DNA of 64,000 bases, taken from Spirogloea muscicola. Lineage: Eukaryota; Streptophyta; Zygnematophyceae; Spirogloeales; Spirogloeaceae. Position 1 is the first letter of the stretch. Every line of letters starts with the position of its first letter. The position numbers and the translations under genes were made by a program. This document shows positions 11,839-21,369 of this stretch, piece after piece. The notes under the pieces were generated by a model, which made no database searches, was not told the DNA's origin, and worked only from the letters and a program-made list of their open reading frames with translations. The stretch covers positions 82,772 to 146,771 of the forward strand of contig WELB01000156.1 in the NCBI GenBank assembly GCA_009602725.1, read 5' to 3'.

Positions 11839-13491
11839 CTAATATCCCCGAGTGAGCACATGCATATCTGACAAGCTATACTGAGGCGCCAACCCACCAC
11901 CACGGAAGCCATTAGCCTGGACTAATGCACGACCAGCACGCTGGTGTATCGCGAGTGCCTGGGAGCGCTGTAGACTCAATGATAGCCGCATTCTATAGCA
12001 TGCAATGATGGCTTGCGGGACGCTAGAATGCCCCAAGCTACCCGCCCGACTACGTCGGCGGGCATCGACATGCAATGCCAGGCGATGGAGGAGGGAAGAC
12101 CACTTCGTTCCGTTGCCGCCGTAGATGTCCATGGCGCATGGGAAGAAGTGGTCGCCCCGGGGATGGTCATTGTAGTGCCTCTCCTTCTTCCTCTCTGCAT
12201 GATGTGTCGCCCAACCTGGCACAGTCGGTGTCGGTGCCCCTGGTTGGAATGCGTCGATGAGAACGACGTCAAGGAGAAGACGAGGGCCACCACTCCGAGG
12301 GGCGGCCACCACATCCAGACGCCTGACGTAAGGCCTGCCACGCTTCTGGAGCACCGGCATGATGCCCGGCACCTCCATGGCCGCATGATAACCTGCCTGG
12401 CGCACCAAGCCATACATAGCGTCTCTGAGAAGATTGTGGGAGGCATTACGTTCACTTCCCTCAAAGCATCGAAGCATGTGGGCTGCCAAAGATATCTCAT
12501 CCTCCGAACGATGGCCACATTCACACTGTCGATTGCCAGCCAAACAAAGTGGGGGGAGGCCGAGATGGTGGTGGACAGCCGTCCGGAAGAGGTCGTCGGA
12601 GAGCCGAAGGGATTCATAAATCGGCAAAGCGTTGAGCCACTCCGACGCCCCCGGAGAGCTGATGGAGTAGAGACGAGAGAGCCCACGCCCATCCTCCTTG
12701 AGCAAAGCTTTGAGGTGGCTCATGGCTCGCTCATTGGCTGCGCGTGAGAAGCGAGCTTGAGCCTTCAGGTCAGAGCATCTTGCCCACGCTGCAAAGTCGA
12801 CCTGATCTGCCGCAAGTGATGGGAAGGAGCGGAGAAGGTCTCTGCGAACGTCAGAGAGGGAGGTTTTAAAGGGCAGGGTCCCATTTGCCACGCCAGCTAT
12901 TGCTGGTGCCAGTACTGGCTGACCCCTCCTGATGAAGCGCGTTGAAACTGTGGAGGCCACTTGGGCCCAACAACCCAAGTGCGCCGCGCGAGCCAGGTGA
13001 GCCAGAGAGCGGCAGCCAAGGCCGCCCTTGCCTATGGGGAGTGTCATTTGTAGGAGCGCGGCAGGCGTTGTAGGGAGTGCCGGGTGGTCCAGCAGGCCGA
13101 GCAGAGCCTGTTGGAGGCTGACACCCGCAGCGGCATATATATTGTCCAGAGCGGTGGTGGGAGGAACTGCCCGCTGCAGGTAGGTTGGGCGTTGGGCCAC
13201 GCACCGGGTTAGGATAGCAACAGCCAGCTGAGAGTCATGCAACGTGGGGAGGGCTGTGAGAGTCTTAAACTGTCGCTCGATGGTTGCCTGCACCTCCTGC
13301 CCCACATATGCTGCCTCGCCCAGAGGGACTCCAAGCACCACCATGCCGAGGGGGGGGGTCTGGCACCCGACCGGAAACTGAAGGGTGGGAGGGATGCCGA
13401 CTGGCGACCATGCCGTACATTTGTCGGGGCGGACTGTGAGGCCGAGAGAGTGGAGCTCACACTCCAAAGGTGCTGAAGGGTCGGGTGACAT
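11839..13491 (-). mobile_element. 5'-truncated LINE with open C-terminal 550 codons
   Basis: A 550-codon open frame matches the LINE region downstream of the polymerase catalytic box: LTVRPDKCTAWSPVGIP, GVPLGEA, DSQLAVAILTRCVAQRPTYL, GKGGLGCRSLAHLARAAHLG. It then has a zinc knuckle (QCECGH...HMLRC) and the nuclease region (RRLDVVA, LLLDVVLIDAF, NDHPRGDHFFPCAMDIYG), ending LTRGY and stop. The N-terminus, zinc finger and YADD part are missing, cut at about 13,500 exactly where the 3' end of the next LINE begins. It differs clearly from the intact copy, so it belongs to another subfamily. It lacks the polymerase active site and cannot move itself. Confidence 0.9.
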
Positions 13492-13500
13492 CTGCAGGGG

Positions 13501-16500
13501 GGGCGTAAAACTTCAAGCGGCTGCTGATATTAAAAGAGCGGCTGTGAAGGCCAGCCAGATGCATACAGGTGTTCATGACGGAGCCACAGGCTAGACAGCC
13601 AGGGCGCTCTTAGTAACCCCGTGTCAGCAGTAGGAAGTCAGATGAGCTGAGGGGAGGAAGAGCAACCCCGCTGCGCAAGCCAGAGGCTGCTGCAAGGGCA
13701 CGACCAGCGCGGCGATGCAAAGCAAGCGCTTGGGAACGCTGTAGCGACATAGACAAACGCATACGGTAGCAGGACACAAGACCCAAAGGCACCGAGCCAC
13801 CGGGAAGGGCTGCACCCTGTTCCCGGCGCCGCTGGTCAGCTTGAGATGCCAGCAGCGAAAGTAACGAGGACCACCGACCCCCGTAACACCCATGGATGTC
13901 CATGGCCAGGGGGTAAAAGGTATCACCCGCCGGGTGGTCCTTGTACTTGTGCAACTTCTTCTGTTCGGCCACCTTCACGGCATAGCCGGTCTCAGAAGTT
14001 ACGGGGCCCTTCGTCCGGAAGCTGTCGGTTAGGACGACGTCCATGAGAAGCCGCTTGCCACCTCCCAGGGGGACGCCGACCAGATCGACACGCCGCGTCC
14101 GAGGGACCCCGTTGCGGAGCTGGACGGGCATCACCCCGGTGCTCTCCAACGCCACTTGATATCCCGCCTCCTTGACGATGCCATACATGGCGTCACGTAG
14201 GAGGTTGTGGGAGCCCGTGCGCTCACTGCCTTTGGCACACCTGAGCATGTGGTCACCCATGAGCACTGCATCATGCTCAATAAGCCCACATTCACATTGG
14301 GTCACCCCTGCCAAGCACAGGGATGGTAAGCCAAGACGGCGGCGCATAGCATCGCAAAACAAAGCATTTTCCATCCGCAAGCCCGCATGCAAAGGCAAAG
14401 CGCGGAGCCACTCAGACGCTCCCAGAGACGATACAGATAGGAGCCGAGCCTGGCCTCGAGCATCCCCTTGGAGGAGACTCCGGAGATGCTCCAGTGGTTG
14501 CTCGTCTGCAGCACGGGAAAACCGCGATTGAGCCTTAACATCAGAAACGTCAGCCCAGGCAGCAAAGCTAACAGGCTCATTCACCAGAGGCGGGTATGCG
14601 GCAAAGAGGTCCTGTTGGCATGCTTTGAGAGTCACTTGGAAAGGCAGACTCCCCTGAACCACGTTACTGATGTGAGGCGCCAACACACGTTGTTGCTCAA
14701 GGAGGAATCGTCCAGATATGGACGAGGCCACCTGAGCCCAGCAGCCAAGGTACGCTGGTCTGCATAAGCGGACCAAGGGGCGACAACCAAGCCCACCGTG
14801 ACGTATGGGCAGCGTACATTGCACCAGTGCTGCTGGAGACTGCTCTAGGAGTGGGTGAGCAATCAGATCAGCAAGGCATTGCTGAAGCTTGACATCAATG
14901 GATGCATAGATAGCATCCAAGCTGACCGACGGTGGGACCGTACGCAGGAGGTAACACGGCCGCTGTGCCACACTCCTGGTCAAAATGGCCACTGCCAACT
15001 GAGAGTCCCCAAGGCGTGGGAGCTCTGGCAGGACCTGCATGTATCCTTGGAGACGCGCAAGGACAGCACCCTCCGAGAAAGACGGGTCCCCTAGTGGCAC
15101 TCCCAAAATCCTCAAGCCGCCCTCTGGAGTCTGACAAGATGTAGGCAACGAGGAGAAGAGGGAAAGAGGGATGCCAATAGGGGACCAGGCGGAGCACTTA
15201 GCCGGATTGACCCCAAGCCCAATAAGCTGGAGCTGGTGCTGAAGCGTGCCGAAAGCTTGCAGCACCTCCACTGGGGGGCCGAGGAGCGTGGTATCATCCG
15301 CGTAACTCGGGAGGAGAACGCCAGGGTGAGCGCTCGCCGTGTTGCGCAAAGCACGGTGATGCGCCAGAGCGAAGAGAAAACCTCCCATTGGATCACCTTG
15401 CCGTGTCCCCGTCTTTGACTGCAAGACAGCCAAAGAACTCCCTGCCCCCCACAACAATGCAGATGGCGAGCCATACATGCATCGGAAGTGAGGGAGGAGG
15501 GTGGGAAAGTACTGCCTTAGCTCCTCGGCAATAACCTGCCGATCCACAGTGTTGAAGGCATTCTGTACGTCCACGCTCAAGGCCAGCCAATGGGGGTTGA
15601 CATCCAGTGCCGCTCGTACCCCGTGCACCAGGGTCTCAGCGCCAGCACGCATCCCAGCCCCAAACTGGTGGGGATGGAAGTGCGCCTGGGCATCGTCCTG
15701 AATCTGCATGATTAGGGTGCGCCCCACGAGGCGCGACAGAACCTCCCCCATCGAGATAGGACGCACTCCCCCGCTGTCCTTCTGCAAAGCAATGAGATTG
15801 CTTGTGCAGAGGACTGCGCCTACTCGTTGGGTGAGGTGTCCACGCGCAACATGTTGTGCAACCCTAAGCAGCAGATTGAAATCCTCCTCCGAGTCGTCCT
15901 CCCCATACAGCTCCCGCAAGTGCTCAAAGAGCATGCCCGATGGACCCCCGGCGACTGCCTTGCGGCTACTCACAATCGCCCGACGGAAGGCAGCCGGGTC
16001 CAGGTCCACCGGTTGAGCAGGCGTGAAGCTCTCCATCCATGTATCTAATCTTCGCGGGGCCGAAGGATGGAGCTGCTCGAGTGCGGCCAAGGTTGCCGCA
16101 TCATGCGGTGCTGGTGTGGAGGGCTCCAAGGCTTGGGCAGCCCTGGCAAGGTCGCCGGCTCGTCCAAATCGGATGGCACGTCGCTTGCCCGCCTCCTTAA
16201 TATCGGATTCCGACGTGGTGGGCCGAAAGTTGGCTTGCGCGAGTTGCGCAGCCGCTTGGTGCTTTGCAAGTAGCAGCTGCCACTCCCCACCTTCAAACAG
16301 GTGAAGGCGCAGCAGCAGCTCCTTGCGACCTGCCTTCCCCTGCGGCAGGCGACCAAGCAAGAGTCGCGGAAACAACACAAACACAGCCCATGCAGCCTCA
16401 TCCTCGCTGTCACGAGCCAGACGTGTCAGGAGGGGCCGAAGGGCTCGCCGTATGTGGGGCCGGGCCCAATACGGGATGTGTCGTAGGAGCTGCGCGTTGG

Positions 16501-17700
16501 TCGTCCGCAGGATCTCGGAGACGTCCACGCTCTCCGCCCACCGCCAGTGTTCTGCCGTAGGCCCTGGTGGTGGTGTTGGCATCGCCCCTCTTGAAGGGAC
16601 TCTGCGAGCCCGAGCGGTGGCGGATGCCTCTGCCTGCTGCGCCTCTCTGTTAGCAGAACGCACGCAGGCCCGCTCGTGCGAGCTCAGACCCACCTTGGAG
16701 GCACAGCGCCGCCGGCAGAGCCGGCAGCGGAGCTCCATAGGCGGGCAAGAGGTTGCCTCCGCAGGGGGCCGGAGGTCCTCTTGGCCCCGCTCCCCTTCTC
16801 CAGGTGCAGCTGATACAGCGGCATCGCCAGCCACGGGCCCGTCAGCATCATCAGCGCCACTGCCACCACTCGCCGAACCCATGGCGACAACCACTTCCAA
16901 GCGCCGCCTGGCTCCTCCGCTGCGGCGACCTCCCCTCCAAGATGCAGGGGGGTTTGCGGAAGCCGTCTGCCCTGCAGACGCGGGAGAGGTGCACGGCGTT
17001 GGTTGTGGGTGGGGCTCGAAGCCCGTAAGTAGAGCAGCATGAGAAGCAGTGGGAGAGGATACTGGGGGAGGGGGTCCTGTGCCCCTCTCCATGTTGCCCT
17101 CCTCCACGGCAATCTCAGATGGTGTTGGGGCCGTGGTCGGGACAGCCGTCTCGTCCATCCCTGAGCCTAATGGGGCCTGGGATGAGCGCGTAGCGCAGCA
17201 ACTCCTGGAGCTCCGGTGCACTGCTCTCGCGCTGGCCGCCAGTGCGGTTGCCTCCCCGGCACAAGTGAGCCGAGGGTTTGATCGCAGCCGGCCGAGCCAG
17301 CTTGTGAGCTGGGCAGCCGGACCCATGTTCCCCGCACGAGGCTGTGCAAGCTGCCTAGGTGCCGTATCCTCCCTCGCCACCGCCGTGGCCGCCGCGGCGC
17401 ACGGCGTGGCATGAGGGACCCCGCCAGCTGGGGGCCGCGCTGCGGACGGCACTCTGCGCGGCGAGCTCCGAGGAGCGCGCCGTGCAGGTGCGCGCCGTGC
17501 CTTCGCAGGCGGCGGCATGCGCGCCCGGCGGCGCTCAGGCGCTCGAGCGCCCCGGGGGGTTGGCAAGGCGCCGCGGCGCCCGGGGGGGCGGCGGCGCCGG
17601 CGGCGAGCTAGGGAGCCGTTGGGAGGAACTTCCACTGGGAAGCAAAGGGAAGGAGTAGAGCATTGATCGAAGCTTCGTGGTGCATACATGCGCCCGCCTC
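13501..17700 (-). mobile_element. Apparently intact LINE with restriction-like endonuclease
   Basis: The unit comprises one long ORF (13,610-17,689) and a short 3'UTR down to about 13,501 that carries the hairpin GGCTGGCCTTCACAGCC and ends in AAGTTTTACGCCCCCC. No poly(A) tail or LTR is present, which fits non-LTR elements of the R2/NeSL/CRE type. Solo 3'UTRs of the same family occur on the plus strand at 21,395-21,510, 21,965-22,060, 44,310-44,420 and 50,735-50,810. The 5' end cannot be fixed exactly because a host gene starts only 45 bp beyond the ORF. Confidence 0.88.
13610..17689 (-). CDS. LINE polyprotein: zinc finger, reverse transcriptase, REL endonuclease
   Basis: A single ORF of 1,359 codons with no interruption. 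Residues 1-310 are basic and low-complexity. A C2HC-type finger (CRLCRRRCASK...HERAC) lies near residue 318. The reverse transcriptase follows: GGVRPISMGEVLSRLVG, motif A LSVDVQNAFNTVDR (about 700), motif B GTRQGDPMGG (about 760) and motif C SYADD (about 793). Near residue 1,130 a knuckle CEC...HMLRC precedes a restriction-like nuclease with RRVDLVGV, LLMDVVLTD (about 1,197-1,222) and EQKKLHKYKDHP (about 1,240). This order (N-terminal finger, RT, CCHC, PD-(D/E)XK nuclease) is that of R2-like elements, which prime reverse transcription at a nicked target. No apurinic endonuclease domain is seen. The catalytic YADD and nuclease acidic and lysine residues are present, so the copy may be active. 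The host clade is not decided. Confidence 0.92.
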   Translation of the reverse strand: MYAPRSFDQCSTPSLCFPVEVPPNGSLARRRRRRPPGRRGALPTPRGARAPERRRARMPPPAKARRAPARRAPRSSPRRVPSAARPPAGGVPHATPCAAAATAVAREDTAPRQLAQPRAGNMGPAAQLTSWLGRLRSNPRLTCAGEATALAASARAVHRSSRSCCATRSSQAPLGSGMDETAVPTTAPTPSEIAVEEGNMERGTGPPPPVSSPTASHAALLTGFEPHPQPTPCTSPASAGQTASANPPASWRGGRRSGGARRRLEVVVAMGSASGGSGADDADGPVAGDAAVSAAPGEGERGQEDLRPPAEATSCPPMELRCRLCRRRCASKVGLSSHERACVRSANREAQQAEASATARARRVPSRGAMPTPPPGPTAEHWRWAESVDVSEILRTTNAQLLRHIPYWARPHIRRALRPLLTRLARDSEDEAAWAVFVLFPRLLLGRLPQGKAGRKELLLRLHLFEGGEWQLLLAKHQAAAQLAQANFRPTTSESDIKEAGKRRAIRFGRAGDLARAAQALEPSTPAPHDAATLAALEQLHPSAPRRLDTWMESFTPAQPVDLDPAAFRRAIVSSRKAVAGGPSGMLFEHLRELYGEDDSEEDFNLLLRVAQHVARGHLTQRVGAVLCTSNLIALQKDSGGVRPISMGEVLSRLVGRTLIMQIQDDAQAHFHPHQFGAGMRAGAETLVHGVRAALDVNPHWLALSVDVQNAFNTVDRQVIAEELRQYFPTLLPHFRCMYGSPSALLWGAGSSLAVLQSKTGTRQGDPMGGFLFALAHHRALRNTASAHPGVLLPSYADDTTLLGPPVEVLQAFGTLQHQLQLIGLGVNPAKCSAWSPIGIPLSLFSSLPTSCQTPEGGLRILGVPLGDPSFSEGAVLARLQGYMQVLPELPRLGDSQLAVAILTRSVAQRPCYLLRTVPPSVSLDAIYASIDVKLQQCLADLIAHPLLEQSPAALVQCTLPIRHGGLGCRPLVRLCRPAYLGCWAQVASSISGRFLLEQQRVLAPHISNVVQGSLPFQVTLKACQQDLFAAYPPLVNEPVSFAAWADVSDVKAQSRFSRAADEQPLEHLRSLLQGDARGQARLLSVSSLGASEWLRALPLHAGLRMENALFCDAMRRRLGLPSLCLAGVTQCECGLIEHDAVLMGDHMLRCAKGSERTGSHNLLRDAMYGIVKEAGYQVALESTGVMPVQLRNGVPRTRRVDLVGVPLGGGKRLLMDVVLTDSFRTKGPVTSETGYAVKVAEQKKLHKYKDHPAGDTFYPLAMDIHGCYGGRWSSLLSLLASQADQRRREQGAALPGGSVPLGLVSCYRMRLSMSLQRSQALALHRRAGRALAAASGLRSGVALPPLSSSDFLLLTRGY

Positions 17701-17733
17701 GACGCGCACTGCCGGCGACGGCGCCCGCCCGCC

Positions 17734-18712
17734 ATGGCCGCGGCGGCCTTCAACCAGGGCCCTGCGTGGGCGGCGGCCGCGCTGCGCGCCGCCTGGGCGC
17801 TCCTGGAGGCCCACGGCTGGCCCCTCCTCGCCCTCCTGCTCCTCGCCGCCCTCCTCCTCCCCCGCTTCCGCGCCGCCGCTACCCGCCTGCGCCCCACCGG
17901 TGGGCGTTGCTCCGCCCGCCAACAACTACCTTGCTGGTCCCGCCCCGCGGGACCCTCCTCTTATGCCAGCAGGCCGTGCTGTGCCTTGTTCCAGATGGCA
18001 CCAAAGCAGCAGCATACGCTGAGGGGATCCGGCGGGCGAGAGACGCGCAGCAAGCAGAGCTGGAGCGCCAGCGGGTGGAGCGTGCTGAGCGCTTGGCTCA
18101 GCAGGAGCAAGAGCAAGACGCCCGTCACCGTGCGCAACGCCTGGAGGAGCTGGACCGCAAAGCCACACGACTGGGCCTTCGGCCACGAGGCAAGGGTCAG
18201 CGACTAGGGACGCCAGAGGATGATCTTCCGGTGCGTCTCCCCTGCCGGTACTCCTGGCGACCACAGTAGGCTGTTCTCGTCCTTTGCTTCGTCAGGTGCA
18301 GGTCCAACTCCAGCGCCATAATGTGGCTGGGATGGTGCAGATTACTGGAGATGGAAAGCGTGAAGGTCTTGACGATGGTGACGGCGAAGAAGGAGGCTGG
18401 AGTGGGAGCTATGATCCGGCGCCTGCGACTACAACCGTGCCTGCGAGGCCGCGTGGCACGCTCCTTCCAGGTGCCGCTCTGCAGCTAATTGGCCCGCTTG
18501 ACATCTTGGGTCGCCCTCCGCACCCAAGCCCGCACACAATTTGCAGGTCATTGCCCTCTGTACCAGCCATGAGGCAGTCGCAGCGCTTGTGCCACTCTGG
18601 TCTGCAGGAGGGTACAGTCCGATAAGAGAGCGAAGGCACATATCCACTTACCGACCTTCGCAACGTATCAGGAATCCCCAACCCGGCCGACTATAACCCT
18701 CTCTTTGTCTGA
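17734..18712 (+). CDS. SelS/VIMP-like single-pass ER membrane protein
   Basis: ATG 17734 opens exon 1 (17734-17899), encoding a short N-terminus and a hydrophobic segment LLALLLLAALLLPRF at about residues 30-45. Exon 2 (17995-18230), in matching phase, encodes a charged coiled coil (AEGIRRARDAQQAELERQR, RAERLAQQEQEQDARHRAQ) and a basic stretch GLRPRGKGQRLG. This layout (membrane anchor, then a cytosolic coiled coil) resembles selenoprotein S/VIMP, which recruits p97/VCP to Derlins during ER-associated degradation. Exon 3 probably starts at 18,296. A possible last exon gives NPADYNPLFV before TGA at 18,710, similar to the YNPL of SelS, but its splice site is uncertain. The family call is tentative; an unrelated anchored coiled-coil protein remains possible. 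The start is head to head with the LINE ORF, 45 bp away. Confidence 0.55.
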
Positions 18713-19480
18713 TGTGATTATACTGCTCTCCTGAGCAATTCATTGGCGTCCAAGGATGGTGAGTTGGCTCCGACCGTCAGGCACCCGCACTCACATTCTT
18801 GAGTTTCTTTTTTGCCTTGTCACTGAAAGGGTCCAGGTGGCAGGAAGGCCATTTCACAGTCTCAAGCCTTGCAGATGCATCCTCACTTGAATCGACTCGC
18901 GTGAGTCTTCGTCTGTGTGCAGCCGAATATAATCATTACTACATTGCCTCCACTTGTACACGGGCTATTCAAAAGGTCACTGATACATACTTTATAAGTG
19001 GTTGGTCCACCATGAGGAGCTGTGCAGTCTAACAAAGCAGCTGACACTGATGGACACGGCCGCAGGCTCCAACTTTTGGTTTGAGCAAATGCTTGCCACA
19101 GCTGCTACTTTAGAGGGTAGGTTACAGAAGTGCAGCTGTTTGACCTCGCCCTTCAGGTAGGCAACAATGACACCAGCTCGAGATGGTCCGATGCTGCATC
19201 TTCACAGCACCGCAAAGAGGCCAACGGCAAGCTCCGTGTGTCTATGAAGTGTAAGCATGCGTTCCATTCTTTGGTGCGTTCAATTTTTTGGCATTATTGG
19301 CATTCAGCATACCCTTGCAGGTGTGTCGAGTTGACGTTGACAGGAGCACATTTCGGTGTTAAGCAATTTGCAACGATGGTTGAGGAAGGACAAGGGCGGA
19401 ACATACCAAGTGGACTTTCAATGTGCTCATGAGAGGCAATGCTGTCAGACGTACTAGCAGATGCAGAGGTGGTGAATGCA
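18713..19480 (+). other. Possible small unrecognised multi-exon gene
   Basis: Several short open blocks are bordered by splice-like sites on the plus strand: about 18,837-18,900 (QALQMHPHLNRLA in one frame, then GTGAGT), about 19,031-19,120 (LTLMDTAAGSNFWFEQML, then GTAGGT) and about 19,158-19,250 (RKEANGKLRVSMK). Their spacing and composition suggest exons of a small helical protein. I could not join them in phase with confidence and do not recognise the family. Alternatively this is noncoding sequence between two convergent genes. Confidence 0.25.
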
Positions 19481-19484
19481 CGGC

Positions 19485-21241
19485 TCAGAGGGGAGGGAGT
19501 AACTTGCGTATCAATTCTCGAAAGTCTCTGGCTTCATCAGGGTGAAAGCGATGGATTTGTTCAGGCCCCCTTCGAAAGGTACATGACACACCTGCCTCCT
19601 TCAGCAGGTCCCTACCCACTTCCCCACACCTAAAGTCCACGACGCGGTCCCGGTCGCCATGACTCCACCAGATAGGAGTATCCTGTACCAGAATGCAAGA
19701 CGTCATATTGACCTGTCACTCAGCCAGAACAGAAGGCCGCAGCTACCAGCTAGCAACGATAACAACAAAGAACAGAAGGGTCCTCATCTAGGCTTGACTT
19801 CTTTGCGACATAAACTGCATAAACTGCCTGGTCAATGCGATTTAGCATGAGGGGCAGATATAGCTCATACTGCATGTACTTGCAGCCTTGACTGACTGTG
19901 ATCAACGAATATCCCAACCATGACACAATGCTTGCCCAGTAAGAGGTTAGGCTGGCGCAGTCGGAGTCCTAGGCATTGGGAGTGCCAAGAGGTGACAGAA
20001 GGCAATAAGCACGTGCCTGCGCCTCAGGCGAGACGAGGGAGAGGAAGGTGGAGTTGGGGAGCGGCACCCAGCCCCAGAGTACAACTGCACCAGCAAGCTT
20101 GTGGGGATATAGCATGGAGCTCATCAGCGTCAAGGCACCCCCTTGGCTGAATCCCGCCACCACCATCCTTTGCATTACAAGAGGAGACAGGCTGTCAACT
20201 GGCTGACCACACCCGCAGAGTACGGCCGTGCAGGTTCACCGGCAAGAAAACAATGTTCACCGGCAAGAAAACGATGACGGAATCGTCAAAACCGTAGCAC
20301 AAAAGCCCTGTTACCTGTGGTGCTCAATGCCAGCAAGTGCTTGGGCCTTGAGCAGCGAGTGCACTGTCCGCACTGCCGCAATGACATCTGCAGTACAGAG
20401 GACAGCCCTTTGCATGAGCTGTGCGAGCATCTGCTGCTGCTGCTGCTTGGAGTGGGGCCCAGCTTGCAGTACTGCACTGGTGGCCACGCACAGGTCTCAC
20501 AGCAGGACTCACCCTCCTGCTTGGAGGGAGGTGAGTCCGCCTTCACGGGAATGACGGGCATGTCGAACCACGAGGGCATGACCTCCCCGCGGTTGCAGGT
20601 CACCGCCTGCTCCGGCGCTGCGATCCAGAGGCCCGTGGGCATCAGCAGGCTGAAGGGCGTGCAGACAAAATCTGAAGGCCCATCAAGCTTTGCCACTCTT
20701 AAGCGGTGACGCTTGAGAGCCCTCACGCATGCCAGGAGGTTCACTGCGTCAGTGAAGAAGGGGAGTCTCAGCAGGACTGCATCGCTGGGTGCAGCCAGCT
20801 ACCGGCGGGATGGAGCCACTTGATGTGGCCGAATGCGGGGTCCATATGCATGTCCTTGGCGTACGAGCGATCGTTGCCGGGGCGGGAGCCCAGGCCGTGC
20901 AGCCAGACCACCAGGGCGGTGTGCTGGGCAACCGCGGCTGCGTCGCCGCCCCCTGGCAGCTGAGTCCCGGCGGCCTGGGCCCCGGGGCCGAGCCCTTCGG
21001 ACGACTGCACGACCACGGAGCCGGACTCGTCCTCGACGGTCTCAGCGGTGGCGGCGGGCTTGGCGCGCGCGGCGCCGAGCGGGGCGGCAGTGCCGCTGTC
21101 ATCGCCGAGGGCGGCGGGGCGCGCGGAGCGCAGGTAGAGCGCGGCGGTGGCGGAGAGGGCGAGGGCGAGGGTGAGAGCGAGGGCAGCGTGGCGGCGCAGG
21201 CGCTCGCTCCTGAGGCGGCGGGCCCAGAGGTCCGGCAGCAT
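19485..21241 (-). CDS. Acyl-protein thioesterase with N-terminal membrane anchor
   Basis: The product is an alpha/beta hydrolase of the LYPLA/acyl-protein thioesterase family, which removes palmitate from cysteines. Exon 1 (21241-20803) has HTALVVWLHGLGSRPGN and HIKWLHPA. Exon 2 (20617-20513) has PEQAVTCNRGEVMPSWFD. Exon 3 (about 20472-20315) encodes a helix. Exon 4 (from 20167) has MVVAGFSQGGALTLMSSML. The last exon (19682-19485) has TPIWWSHGDRDRVVDF and HRFHPDEARDFRELIRKLL, then PPL and stop. The catalytic Ser (GFSQGG), Asp (GDRDRVV) and His (IHRF) are all present. Unlike the usual soluble enzymes of about 230 residues, this one starts with about 110 extra residues that include a hydrophobic segment (ALALTLALALSATAALYL, about residues 20-37), suggesting a signal anchor. 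The junction between exon 4 and the last exon is not resolved, and the intron after exon 2 appears only about 41 nt long. Confidence 0.88.
20232..20276. repeat. 21-bp tandem duplication in an intron
   Basis: Two near-perfect adjacent copies of TTCACCGGCAAGAAAACAAT lie within an intron of the thioesterase gene. The only obvious difference is one purine change. It is a recent local duplication with no sign of function. Confidence 0.85.
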
Positions 21242-21369
21242 GGCGGCGGCGGCCGGGTGGTGGGCGGAGCAGAAGAGCCGGGGAGCCGGGGCCACGGGGG
21301 GCGAGAGCGGTGGTGGGGCCGGCAGGCGGCCGGGCAGCTCTGGTGGCAGCCCCTGGCAGCCCCGCCGGC

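Noticed and set aside
16323-17042. 239-codon plus-strand frame and similar ones from 15.2 to 17.7 kb
   Set aside because: Shadows on the reverse strand of the LINE ORF, caused by its GC-rich codon use.
18705-18715. In-frame TGA of the SelS-like gene as selenocysteine
   Set aside because: The codon follows NPLFV with no conserved GxU context, and I saw no SECIS-like stem-loop downstream; a normal stop is simpler.
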